Shown here piece after piece: positions 9,321-21,125 of a stretch of DNA of 64,000 nucleotides; within the stretch, counting starts at the first letter, position 1, and every line of letters starts with the position of its first letter. Source of the stretch: Cymbomonas tetramitiformis (Eukaryota; Chlorophyta; Pyramimonadophyceae; Pyramimonadales; Pyramimonadaceae); contig LGRX02035185.1 in the NCBI GenBank assembly GCA_001247695.2, positions 62,001 to 126,000 of the forward strand, in the 5' to 3' direction. The notes under the pieces were generated by a model. That model saw only the letters and a list, made by a program, of their open reading frames with translations. It was not told the origin of the DNA and ran no database searches. Position numbers and translations under genes: made by a program.

Positions 9321-11259
9321 ATACAGTAGGCCAGTCTGCCTTCACGGCTCGCGTACATCGGTACTGCCTCTGAGAATTGGAAGTCGCCAACACTATTGCT
9401 TGGACATAGTAGTTGGATGCAATTATGTTCCACCCTTACCATCCCTCGCAAAATATTTTTTGCGTTTACAGAAGCCTGATGGAGATATTTAGATCGACCA
9501 GGCCTAGAACCACTATATGATTTATTTGACACATGGTAGCATCACATATAGATCCAAAAAATGGACACCACTGATATTTGGTGGCCGGTGCCAGGGTCAG
9601 GGATATGTTTCATGCACACACATACGCACACCCGAAATGACGGCCTTGCGGCGCACTCCCTAGCCTGGTCAAGTAGATACCATTATTCCATATTGTATGT
9701 GCCACATGTGCAACGGAAACCAAAGCTCGGAAAGTGTCGCAGCTACTTTACATGGAAATTGACATATGGTAATGCAAAACGCCGAATGCGGAAAGGAAGT
9801 ATGCGCTTAAGCTCGATTACCTAGCTGGCGGAAGAGGTGATAGGCACATGCATATATCACACCGTAATCCCGCTTACCATCAGAGGAATATAAGATTGGA
9901 TCTACATGCATGAGATCGGTCCATGTAAACCCTGCCTCACATGCATTATGGGAGGGCAGCGCTCCGATACCATGGCTGCACGCCAGCGACAAAAGAAATT
10001 ATTGCGAGGAAATATTCCCACCCCTGTATGACCTATATGTCAATCAATTTTCCAACAGCTAGCACAATTATAGGTCCACTATATGGTGTACCATTTCCAT
10101 CATATTGTTAGGGAGAGGTTCTCATCGAGCATTCACTGCATTTTCCCTTTTTCTTTTCTTTTCTTTTCTCGTCTTTGTTTATTTTCTTTTGAGCACATTA
10201 GAGAGTCAGACAACTTTAACTGCACACTGCATCACTCAAAGACATCGTTGCATTTATTGTTCTGAATCTGTCTTTAGCTGTGGTTTCAAACACTCCTTCC
10301 TATATTATCAAACACATTACACATGCAGCTATTTCCTCTGCAGCTCCAAGATGAGCTTCCCGACCTTTTCACTGACCGCATGGAAAAGTTCTTGCGCCTG
10401 TAGAACATAGTTTTACACACGCCGCATTAAGCATACAATGCGTTTCCTTCACCGAAGGTTCACTTCTTTGTATCAATCAGGCCATTGCACTTCTTGGATG
10501 ACCAGAACATCTCCGCATGACCCTTCAAGCAACTTTGGCAGCTCAGTCTGTGCGTTTTGCTACGCACACACCAATCAGGGCCCTGGAGGACCACCACAGT
10601 CGAGGGGTATCACGAGGGTTATACGCGACTGGATGCAGTGCCAGTGCCCGCCTTCGCAGATTGAGCTTCGAAGCTCCACCGCATATGCCAGTGGCACAGT
10701 TTATTTGGGAGTGTTATGGTGGTGAGAGGGGATTTGCCCCTCCAAGGGGCCAGGGTGGATGCGCCATTGGGTTCGTCTTTGGTCACACAATGAACGGTGT
10801 GATGCACGCGAGCGCCAAGGCCCTCACATCCGAAACATATCCCTGAAACACAGCCCTGCTCCTCCTGACAGAAAGGAGGTGGCAGCCTGACATGCTGCAC
10901 AACAATAGGAAGCACACATCCGTGAGGCGCCGCAGAGACGCCTGCTTCCTGCCAGCTACTTCCACCATACGGCCATCCCCATGCATCTGACCTCAAACCA
11001 AATATCTCCGCTGGCGCAACCACCGAGCAGAGTGACGGCATCATCGCATGACGCACACAATGAGTGGTGGGAGGCACCGAAACGGAGTTCACAGGAGCCA
11101 TCACCCCAAAGGAGTGACGCCAACACGGGGGAGCTGCGAGAGACGCCCCCAAAACAGTGACGCCAAATCCGGAGAGCTTCGAGAGACATCCCCATACTTC
11201 CGGACTGGGTAGCAGCAACAAAGCTCACAAAGCTCGCAGGTGTGCAGGCTGTCAGCCAG
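9321..11259. other. Intergenic stretch without a supported gene
   Basis: 9321-10400 is AT-rich and shows no recognisable coding or repeat family apart from a tttct-rich tract near 10140-10180. 10400-11259 is GC-rich and lies downstream of the minus-strand gene that stops at 11260, so part of it is probably 3' untranslated sequence. Short open frames here have no family features. Confidence 0.4.
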
Positions 11260-14200
11260 TCATGCGGCGTGAGAAAATTGGGATTTCAGGAGGTTGAGGA
11301 AGAAGTAGCGCCATGCCTCCCTGAAGGACAAACACTCACTGCAGCAGCGGAGGCTGGCATGAACGATGATCCTGGAGGGTGATGCGCCACCCACCTACAC
11401 ATCTGCACACAGCTCTCGCGAGCTTGCGCAGAGGAGGGCAACAGCAGCTGCGCCCCGTGTGATGGGACATGGTGCGCACGACACGTGGCCGTGCTCGCGC
11501 TTTCGTTAATCTCCCACTTAGCATGCAATACAACCATTGGACGGAAACAGGTGCACGCACCTCTTCCTTCACGGCCATCGCCCAATTACTTGTGTTCCTA
11601 GGATCGTACCCAATGGAATATATGTACGAGCTGTTTTGGCTTCCGCCCTGCAGGCGCCCACGACACCTCTGACTCAGTCGCACATGTTCTCCAGCAACCT
11701 GCCAGCGGATTAAACAATTTGGAAAATAACGCAGATGATGGCAGAGAGCACAACAGAGGCAACAACAGACACTGTGACTACAAATTGCACGGATGGCAAT
11801 GAATATCGTAGATGGCAAGTATGCGATAAAACTATCTGTGCACCGTAAAAACCCAAGCTGAGTATATTCAAAACTGTAGAAAGTGCCACAAACACTGGGA
11901 CAGGCGATTCCAGCGCTCTGTGCCCTCAGGGGTTCACGGAGAGGCCCAGCCACACTACCCCTTTGAGGGGTGCACTGCAGCCTGCAGCGTCTGCTGTGCA
12001 TCTCTCCACCCTCTGTGTGAGAGAAAGGTAAGAGGGGGTAGGAGGGACGTGGGCGTGTTCACCGGGCAATACTGCGTCTCCTGGCTGACGTTATACAGAC
12101 GGAAAATCCCCGCCAGCTTACTCCTCTGAGATGACTTCGTGGTCTGTCCACCCGCTTCCCACGCACCCTTCATCCACGCTCTCTTTCACACCGAGCCGCT
12201 TCCCATCCACCCTTCATCCACGCTCTCTTTCACACCGAGGCGCTCCCACCCACCCTTCATCCCGCTCTCTTTCAAACCGGCGCTTCCACCCACCCTTCAT
12301 CCACACTCTCTTTCACACCGGGCGCTTCCACCCACCCTTCATCCACGCTCTCTTTCACACCGAGGCGCTTCCCACGCACCCTTCATCCACGCTCTCTTTC
12401 ACACCGAGGCGCTTCCCACCCACCCTTCATCCACGCTCTCTCTTTCACACCCGGCGCTTCCCACCCACCCTTCATCCACACTCTCTTTCACACCGAGCCG
12501 CTTCTCATCTGCCCAGATAGATACTACAGGTATTGCATCTGCTGGCTGTGTCCCACGTGTGCAAGCCGAGATGGAATCGCCTCTCTGTGGTGCGCTGCCT
12601 GGATAGAGCATCTATTCAGGGCAAGGCCCCACACTCCAGTGCGGAGGAAGGGAGATCAGCGAGCATGACTGTCGCACAACGCAAGGAGGGCGCCCCGCTG
12701 GCGCAGACCTGGAATGCCACGCTGCAGCACCCAAGCCGGCGAACACTGAGGACCGAAATGGGGTGAGGGTTAGGGCGGGACGGAGCTTGTTACCCCGTCG
12801 GCTGTGTTGCTCACAGCCTCCCACTGGCAGCTGATGTCCAGGTCGTAGTACAAGGCGCGCTTGCCTTTCTTCAGCTTCACTGAGGCATGCACCTCACTCT
12901 TCGCCTGCCACGACAGCCGCAATTCGCCCCACTGGTAGTTACCCCACCGTGCCCCCACAGCCCTTCCTGGCACCTATGCGCTGGCACACGTCCTGAGAGC
13001 ATCCCGCAAATTTTGTGGCGCCACGTCGGAATGGCGCCACGTAGGCGCGCTCTCCTAAGAATGAGAAAAGATACGCAGATCGTGTCACAACTACAATCAT
13101 GTTTTCGGTCCAGAAACTGAAGAACCACCCCGCACGTCTAACGGTATCCGTCCAATCACATGGCCGCTTGCACACTGATTTCGCAGAGTATGACCTCCCA
13201 AAGCTTTGACCCTCGCAGTTGATGAAGTCAGCACTCGATCAGCACGATGTCATCTGACTCTGCATTTTGCATTTCGGTCATCTTACATTTTGGTCACATG
13301 ATCTCTGTCGGTGTCGTCATATCTGATCCTACGGTTGTGATCTGATCACTGGACTTCTCCTCCTCTGCGCACCGTAGATCGACCCTGTCTTGCCTCGAGT
13401 CTCCAGATCGTGGGGCCCTCGGCGGAGCTCGACAGGCACGCCTGAGACCTTCACTGTCAGCAGATTATCCGACATCCTCTGGGGGGGCAACCGATGATTT
13501 TGGCGAGCCCAGCAAAAGTCTGGGGGAGAGGGGAGTAGTACCAAATCCAGGTGATGAACCCGGATGACGCCCCCGTCCGGCATCCAATGCTCCGCGCCTG
13601 CGCCATTAGAAAGTGCGCCCCGTCCAGGGATGCCCTCAGCCGGCCTCCGGTGAGAAACGAGGTGGATGTTGCGTGTCAGTAAATCATTCACACACAGGAC
13701 ATCGAGCAAATTAAAACTTCCAGTTGCGGTTCAGATGCAGCACTACGTGGATTGGCACCGCGCATTAGATCAGCATTCATCACGTAACGGAGAGTTTTCA
13801 CTTTATACAAAAAATGCCTGGTTGTATACTGGCCGCGAGGCGTGGACCCCCTTTATGCACAAATGCCTGGTTGTATACTGGCCGCGAGGCGTGGACCCCC
13901 TTTATACACAAATGCCTGGTTGTATACTGGCCGCGAGGCGTGGACCCCCTTTATACACAAATGCCTGGTTGTATACTGGCCGCGAGGCGTGGACCCCCTT
14001 TGCCTCCCTCAAGCTGCCCCGCCGAGGTGGCGCCAAGCCCGTCATACATCGGAGCCGAGGGAGTGCGGTAGTGATGCCGGGGCACGGCGGGCCGGCCGGG
14101 GCATGGGCCGGGGCCTGCGGGAAGGCACCTTTGACCTCCTTCGAGCCAACGAGAAGTTCACTGAGGCGATTCTTCGCCCAAAACGACCAATCCTGCTCCG

Positions 14201-17200
14201 CGACCACACCTGCCAAGCCCCATGGTAATCCCCTTACCCAAGACCCTCTATAACCCCATCGAGTGCCGTCCCCGACGATGACCGCGGGAGGGCATTGCAA
14301 GTATGGCGACGAAGGCCTGACTCACCCGGAGCATAGGGCGCCGGCACCTGCTTCGCAGTGGTGGGCTGGGATGGGAGCGCTTGGCCGCTCGAGCGCAGGG
14401 CTCCCTGTGGCAGCACGAGGCCACCCCCCCCGCAGACGCCCCCTGAGACCCCCGCGCCGCACTTCCCAGCTCATCGCGCAAGTCACACCCGCCCAGCACG
14501 CAACACCGGTCGACTGCTGAGTCACATCTGCGGCGATTAACGTCCGCCTGGTGGACAAGAGTTGCTCGGCCCGGCGCATAGGCCAAGGAGATCGGCTGAG
14601 CTGCCACGGCCACTTGCATCTGACGTTCACCGAAGCGTATTGACACCGGCAAAGAGGGTTCACTGTACGGCACTGGCACGCGAGAGCGGATAGACCACCA
14701 GCTACCGGCAAATTGTGAAGCCGCGCTCACCGTGCGATGGAAACACTCGGCCGCTTGCAGCCGCGCTCACCGTGCGATGGAAACACTCAGCCGCTTGAAG
14801 CCGCGCTCACCGTGCGATGGAAACACTCGGCCGCTGCTCACCGTGCGATGGAAACACTCAGCCGCTTGAAGCCGCGCTCACCGTGCGATGGAAACACTCG
14901 GCCGCTTGCTGCATGAGACCCCTGCTTTGTGCTTCGCGCTGAGACCACGGCGGACGCGAGGAGGTGGCGGCGCGCCGCGGAGGGGCGGGCGTGTCATACC
15001 AGGTCACGCTCCTCACGGCGGCGCTCCTCACTGCTCGCCTTGTTCTTGGCCTCCACCAGTGCCAACTCCTTCAGCCTGAGAGCAGCAGTGTATGCAGAAG
15101 CGCGAATTCACTGGGCGGTTGTACACCCTCCGTGCCCAGAGCCGCATAGCCCTCCAAGTCCTATTTCTTACCCCCCCTCCCCCTGCGTGCATCTGGGGAT
15201 CTCAAATTGCGGGCAACGCGCTGGCAACACAGCAAAGAGTAGACACCGTAAATGGCAACCCATCTCGGGCGCATCCCGTGTGCAGCAGGCAGCATGCACA
15301 TTAGCCAGCACCAAGAGAACTCGCACACGGAAGAATTTATGATGCTGCCGTGCCCAGAAGGCATATTTAATCTTTGTACCAGGCTGCTGACCTGGCAACT
15401 TCCTTCTGGAGGCGTGTGACCTCTATTTGAAGGCTCTTCACGGCGGCCTGCGAGCAGCAACACAAAGGGCCCGCTCAAGCACCCCAGGCTCGCCAGGCTG
15501 TCACCCCGCGGTCGGTGCAGAGTCCACAGCAAGCTCCAGAATGCCAACCATGAAAAATCACAATGTCAGTATTATTGGAAGAAAAGGAGGACCAATTCGA
15601 TTGGAAGAAAATCGTTGCGGAAAAAGAAACACGTGAACAGCCGAATCTTCCAGAAGCCCTCCAAACGCCTTACACACCGCCGCACTCAACCACCGGAGAG
15701 CTACACACATCCAGGAAGCTACCTGTGTGTACGGCTGTCTTCGTGCAAGCATCGATCCAGTATTCTGTATGCGCTGCACCTCTCTCCGCACATCCTGCAC
15801 GGAGCGCCGCACGGGGGACAGGTAGGCACCTACACCGGGTGTGTCACATGGACAGGGCAGAGCACAGAGGAAATATTCATAAATTGGAAGCAAAAGATGC
15901 AAGTGTAGCATGAGTGAAATCGCCCTGTTCTCTCGATCTGACCCGCCAGCGAGGCATGTAGAGCCGAAGATACCTCTGCAGCAGCGGTGGCGGCTTGCTC
16001 CATATCCGAGAGGGCTTCCTGCAGATCACAAAACCCCACACAGATCATAACTTGTCTGTGCACGGGGGTAAAGCGAAAGTCCGCAGGCATCGAAAAAGTC
16101 ACTTGGCATGGAGAGTATGTCAGATTCCATCGGCACCTCCACCTGCCTTCGCATAAAGACGATGCGCAAGTTCACAGGCACCTCCACTAATCTCGTTACC
16201 CAAACATATGTCTTGGCACGAGAATCAAGCCGGAGGTATTGACGTGTGAGCTAATCTTACTCGTGTCAGGTGTGAAATGATCTCGCTTGCAGCCCGTGTC
16301 AATAGTTCCGGCTTGATTCCCGGCTTGATGACCCGACTGACACATAGTGCAAAAGACCTTACCTCGTATATTTCAAAAATATGACACGAAGTACAAGTAT
16401 GTGGTGAACGGCAAGTTGCAGCGTGCTTACTGTGAGCTGCTTCTGCCGCTCTCGAGCAAGGGACCTTCGGAAAAATACTTTTGTCAGGGAGATTCGTTGC
16501 AGATCATCTTTTGGCACCTGCAGGAACCACATTCCTGGTCCGAAGCACTCGAAATGCACTCCCCTACGGCGATCCGCCTGTGTACTTACAAGTAAGGTTC
16601 ATGTGGCGACACCTTTGAAAGAACTAAGGTTTCAACTGTCGACTCCTTCGGGTACTGCTGCGCTGTATTGAGAATAACATGGCTGCCAACCACTTAAAGC
16701 TCAGTTACACCTATATTCAACCCGAGTCGTCGACGGTTTTACCACTAAGAGCAAAAACGCACCTCGTCGATGGCCTGGGTGCAAGCTGCTTCGGCATCTT
16801 TAAATCTGAAAACCATGAGGAGCCCGCGTAAGGGCTTCACACAAGATTTCAAAGGAGGCTAAATCAGGCAGATATGTAATCTGTGTTCCCCACATCTGGA
16901 TGAGACATGGTTTGTATGTCCTCCTAACTAAAAAAAACCTAAACCCTAAACCCTGAACCCTAAGATCTCACCTACCCTCTCAGCAGGTATCTCATGTTCA
17001 AGCAAGGTCCAGTACAGCGAGTGCAACAAACAGAAATTTGAGGCGCAGGCATCTAAAGAGTCTGTGACATACCTCGTTAGCTTGATGAAGACCAGTGCAA
17101 TGTTGGATATGATAGGGATTACTTCGTCACTGAACACAACGAGACGAAGAACTTTGGTGCTCAGCATTCGTCGATAGGTAAATTTTTCTCGAAGGAAGAA

Positions 17201-17395
17201 ACCACGCAGGCCGAGGACTGAACTACCACGTCACATATTTCAGGAGCGCAGGGCGTTATTCCTACGTCAAGGAGCAAATGCATATATGCGAGCAGGAAGA
17301 AATTTCTCAAGGTTGGCGACTAACCTTGGCGCAACACCTTCAGCTAGCTCGCGAGCGCGCTCGTACAGCGCGAGCGCGGCTCGCAACTCTCCAGC
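11260..17395 (-). CDS. Coiled-coil protein with C-terminal Aha1-type (Hsp90 co-activator) domain, partial model
   Basis: This is an intron-rich minus-strand gene read from splice sites. Exons seen in transcript order: 17395-17325 (TPR-like helix ALALYERARELAEG), 16517-16431, 16018-15974, 15794-15723, 15447-15392, 15075-15000, 14404-14326, 14192-14136, 12904-12815, 11371-11340, 11320-11260 (stop). Most have clean AG/GT borders. The 15447 and 15075 exons join in phase and form a continuous heptad coil (SLQIEVTRLQKEVAR then LKELALVEAKNKAS). 14192-14136 (DWSFWAKNRLSELLVG) and 12904-12815 (KKGKRALYYDLDISCQWEA) match the Aha1 N-domain pattern, which binds the Hsp90 middle domain and stimulates its ATPase. 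The last exon (EAWRYFFLNLLKSQFS) fits an Aha1-like C-terminal helix. Some exons are missing, and the N-terminal coil could be a separate gene. Confidence 0.6.
12150..12512. repeat. CT-rich minisatellite, unit about 44 bp
   Basis: About eight copies of a unit built on ccttcatccacgctctcttt and cacaccgaggcgcttcccac. It lies in an intron near the 3' end of the coiled-coil/Aha1 gene. Confidence 0.9.
13814..14005. repeat. Minisatellite, unit 49 bp, four copies
   Basis: Near-identical units start at 13814, 13863, 13912 and 13961 (tgcctggttgtatactggcc, then gcgaggcgtggacccccttt). It is intronic in the Aha1-domain part of the minus-strand gene. Confidence 0.93.
14719..14911. repeat. Minisatellite, unit about 40 bp, five copies
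   Basis: The unit contains ccgcgctcaccgtgcgatgg followed by aaacactcggccgcttg. One copy is shortened. It is intronic, between the exons ending at 15000 and starting at 14404. Confidence 0.92.
16932..16966. repeat. Interstitial telomere-like CCCTAAA repeats
   Basis: About four tandem CCCTAAA-type units (aacctaaaccctaaaccctgaaccctaag), the last two with one substitution each. This is the plant and green-algal telomere motif. It lies in an intron of the minus-strand gene. Confidence 0.7.
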
Positions 17396-17454
17396 CTGTA
17401 AGCAGACACCAGGTCCTGTCAGGTTGTGTTGCTACAGCAAAAAACAGAGCTGAA

Positions 17455-17548
17455 ACACGAAAGGTGGCACTGGTTCGAAAGGTGGAACTGGTTCGAAAGG
17501 TGGCACTGGTTCGAAAGGTGGCACTGGGTCGAAAGGTGGCAAACCTTA
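17455..17548. repeat. Minisatellite, unit 18 bp, five copies
   Basis: The unit aaaggtggcactggttcg is repeated with small changes. It is 5' of the TPR-like exon of the coiled-coil gene, in an intron or leader. Confidence 0.88.
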
Positions 17549-17759
17549 AAGCTCGCGTTCCCAGCAGCCTTGGCGTCCGCAACTGTTGAGTACTGAAAAC
17601 AGCCAAGAAAAACTCAGACCAAATGCAGTACAATAAGCTTTCTTCTCTTCGCAGCGTTGGACACATAGACGCAGCTCTCGTCAGGATGCGCTAGATTCTG
17701 TGTCGGTGCCTCGTGTGAACGATGCTGAAAAATAATCAATGCGAAACAGAGCTTCCACT

Positions 17760-18302
17760 TTATTGAACCGTGCTAGATATCACCTGCTGAGCGCCGTCCT
17801 TCTCTTGAGCAGAGATCACGGGTCTGTCGCTCATATGACCCTCCCGTTCTGCCTTTTGTAGGTCTTGCTCTGAAACGTTAAGACCCATTCCTTGTAAACA
17901 GCAAAAGGCTTGCATAACTCTTGGATCGGACATGAACTGGGATATTTTCTCGGGATGCTTCTTTAGCTCTTGGATTCTTTCGAGAAAGTCTGGCTCCCGG
18001 AGAAACTTTTGATTGAAGGAAGGTTTGCTTCGTAGTCGTTCAATTAGCTCATCAACAGACTCGTCTTCGTTAAAGAAAGGGAGCCCAGACCTCTTTAAGG
18101 TCTCGGCCTGTTGCTTCTTTATAACTTCCTCTTCTTTTGAGATCATTTCTTCAACTGTAAGTCCAGTGCCTGTCCCAGTGCCAGTGGGAGTTGAACGATC
18201 AAGATCATCCTTTTCAGGTTTCGTGGGGTTTATCGAAAAGCCAACCTCGTCATCACTATCATCTTCAACCAAAGTTACCATCAGGGCGTTTCGCAGAAGC
18301 AC
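17760..18302 (-). CDS. Small acidic STI1/DP-domain protein
   Basis: This is a 180-aa uninterrupted frame with its own stop. The N-terminus is acidic (LVEDDSDDEVGF) with a TGTGTG linker, then a helix LTVEEMISKEEEVIKKQQ. The C-terminal half (DFLERIQELKKHPEKISQ then FMSDPRVMQAFCCLQGMG) matches the STI1/DP repeat of Hop/Sti1, Tic40 and ubiquilin-type co-chaperones. There the Leu/Phe-lined groove holds Hsp70 or client segments. There is no TPR clamp in this frame. It is on the same strand and just upstream of the Aha1-domain gene, so two Hsp70/Hsp90-linked genes are neighbours. A second ATG eight codons in (MVTLVEDDS) is an equally good start. Confidence 0.75.
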   Translation of the reverse strand: MLLRNALMVTLVEDDSDDEVGFSINPTKPEKDDLDRSTPTGTGTGTGLTVEEMISKEEEVIKKQQAETLKRSGLPFFNEDESVDELIERLRSKPSFNQKFLREPDFLERIQELKKHPEKISQFMSDPRVMQAFCCLQGMGLNVSEQDLQKAEREGHMSDRPVISAQEKDGAQQVISSTVQ

Positions 18303-21125
18303 AGACTTAGTTTAACTTCGGGATCAAGTTGCAGTGATTCCGATCGAGTTTGTAGATATAGCGAAAGCGTACAGAGTCAATTTGCAAATTGTAACTTGTG
18401 CGAACCGCAAACTTGAAACTAGAAATTTCGGAAATTACATTGAATATTAAATATAATAGAGCCTATGATGTTCGTATTGATTTCCTTTGAGGTCTACACT
18501 TCAACAGTTGAACACCGCTCCTCCATCCATCAGTTCGACAGACAAGAGCCAATACAGTGTCCCACGAGTAGTAATAGACAAAAACAGACAAGACCAAGAG
18601 TCTAGGAAGAGACATACACAAACACATGACGATCGGATGACATGACTCATGAGACCAGACGCAGACCGACGCGAGACCCGACGCGAGATACAGATAGACG
18701 CTAGACGTTCAAGACAAAGAGACTTGAGACTGTCGTGTGACCGAAGACATGCGATGGGGATAGGGTGACACCCTCCACATTTTTTAATGTAAATGTTTTG
18801 AAAATATCAGTTGATCAAACACTTTGTAGACCCTTAGAAACTGCGAGACGAGCGGAACAAGTCTTCACTGTGGAATGTGCAAGGGGTATAGAGCGTCAGT
18901 TGTTGCCGTCGCCCAGTGTCCTCCAACCTTAGCAGACTAGCGACGACGGCCCCTTCCCGTTGCTCCAGTACAAGACGCAGTAAGTCGTTTCACCTTGGCG
19001 GTCGTCACCGTCGTTGGAAACCTGCCCGCTGTTAACTGCGCAAGTCCAGCAGCCCGTCGTTTCTGCGCTGTGGCTTCTGTCTTTCATTCCTGTTTCTTTC
19101 ATGCAGCACGCTGACTCAGTCGGTTGCATTGTACGCCTTTCACATGTTTTTCAACTGAAAAAGCTTTCGTACTTTGCTTTCTCGTTGTCTGCGGTCCCGA
19201 TGGTGACGTTGGTGGGAGACTGCACAGTCTGAGCTGCCAACCGCACCCGTCTTTTCACTGTAACTTGGTTCGCGATTTTTTTCTCACAATCGTGCCATTA
19301 TCACTTTAGCCCTTTACCGGCCTTTTCACTTGGATCGGCGCTGTTTTTGCTTGTGGCTCACTTTGTGGCACATGATGCGAGCACAACTGCTGTTATTTGT
19401 TTTTGCTTTATTCTCCTCGCTTTACTTCTCAGCTGCTTCCTCGAAACCATCTCTACCTCGTTCTCTTCCAAGCGTTACACAAAAATATGGCGCTACTTCG
19501 TTACCCCTCCCAGGTCTAGATGCCTTGCCAGCACATCGGCGAGCTTGCTTCAGGCTTGCATGCGCACTCAGGACGCATATCGCTAAATGCGAGTCCTTGC
19601 AAACGCAAACGTCGGTCCTCGGGGCTTTTGCCATCTCCACTTGAGACTGCTATCGCTTGTGTTTAAGTGCCATAACTCTCTCATGCATGATTTACTGGGT
19701 GAGGGCCTAGCGAGTTTCGCCGTTTTCTTCTTCCAGGCTGCGCGTGAGTCTTTTCAAACCACAGTCATAATGCAATGCTTTCCTGTCAGAGTAGAATTTA
19801 CGTTTGGTTTAAACTTTGACATCATCGTAGGAATGATCCCGTCCGCACTTGACTTTTCTGAAGCGCGCAGGGCGTTTCACGACGGTGTTATGCAGGTTAT
19901 GCAGAGTTTGACGACGCCACACTTCAAAGTTTCGAAGGCAGTCCATTCAGTGTTTCCCTACGGTCGCTTGCAGACTGCCCATCCACCCCAGATAAACATG
20001 CACCGCTGTCAAATAGTGTTCTTTTAACTTTGCAACGAGACTGTGGAAGTGCGGCTTATTCAACATGCTGCGTACCACTCACTGCAAGCATGTTACACAT
20101 AATACGTGCCAGGACGACTCCCAGGCCCTGGCAGGATTGAACTGATAAAGCAGACCTGTCACGGGGTGCGGCCGGTTCCCATTGACGATGCTGAGATCTC
20201 ATTACGAGCTGTTACTTTCAAAACTTTAATTAAGCTTATGGTGCTGGAACCTGATCACTTCGAAGCACCGTTACAACCGTTTCTCTCAAATCCGAGTTTT
20301 TGAATTTTCGAGCACATTTTCACCCGGTGGACATGACTCTCTGAATTCGATGTCCTCTCACCGCAGTGGGCACGTTATCATGATTCTACAGGACAAAGTT
20401 GTTCTTCTAAGTATTGAATCTAGAAGGAGTCCATTTCTAAGCTTTCTACTGGCAGCAGTGGAGAGAGTACTACGGTGACTTAAACGGAACTCTGAACAGG
20501 TTCGATCGAGTACTGCCCCTCAGCGTCAGACCCCTCGCGCACTGGGGTCCACTCATCATCGTCCACAACAGCATTAGAGCCCTCCTACTAAGAGTCTTAT
20601 CCACTCGTCTTTATAACTTGAGTTGACAGCTTGTGGGCTATTGTGTTCCTTTGACCTCTGCGTGACTGCGAGCGCTAAGGTGCTTTTGAATTCACCTTAA
20701 AAGGTTGCTTCCCTGTGTGCTATACAAGTGCGAACCACCTATCCTGGGCTTCAACTTCAAAGGCGGATTTCTCAGCCACTCAAATGAAAATTGCAAAGAA
20801 GTCTGTTGTGAGTTCGAGGCTGCCCATAGTAACATCATAATAACACCGCCTAATGTGAGATTACCACGGCCTTAGTTAGCAGGCTTCTCGTCGGTTTCGC
20901 ATTACTGAGGGCTCTGTAACCTTAACACCCGAGGCTGCCGCTGTCCGTGTGATCACGCATATGTCACGCTCCAACTTCTTAGGAGTTTTTTTCCGGCCCG
21001 TCGTAGCTCGGTCACACGCGCACGGACCAGAGTCCTTCTCAGCAATTTTCCCACTGAGACTGGCACTCTGCGTCCGACTCGTGGCAGTTACAAAAGTGAA
21101 ATACCTGTAAGCTTTGTCTTGGCAG
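18303..21125. other. Intergenic region, no supported gene
   Basis: It carries the upstream regions of the minus-strand STI1 gene and the plus-strand ankyrin gene. Frames such as 19330-19644, with a hydrophobic start, show no family motif. A splice-acceptor-like tttgtcttggcag directly precedes the ankyrin ATG, so an untranslated 5' exon could lie here. Confidence 0.4.

Noticed and set aside
14719..14911. Regular 40-bp repeats as a CRISPR-like array
   Set aside because: The units are directly tandem with no unique spacers, and the DNA is eukaryotic. It is a minisatellite.
16972..17217. Open minus-strand stretch (MLSTKVLRLVVFSDEV...) as an exon of the coiled-coil gene
   Set aside because: It is open for about 80 codons with passable splice sites, but its phase does not match the TPR-like exon before it, and composition differs from the coiled-coil exons. 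It was left out of the model.
19330..19644. Short ORF with a signal-peptide-like start
   Set aside because: No family motif, no splice or neighbour support, and an overlapping frame of similar length.
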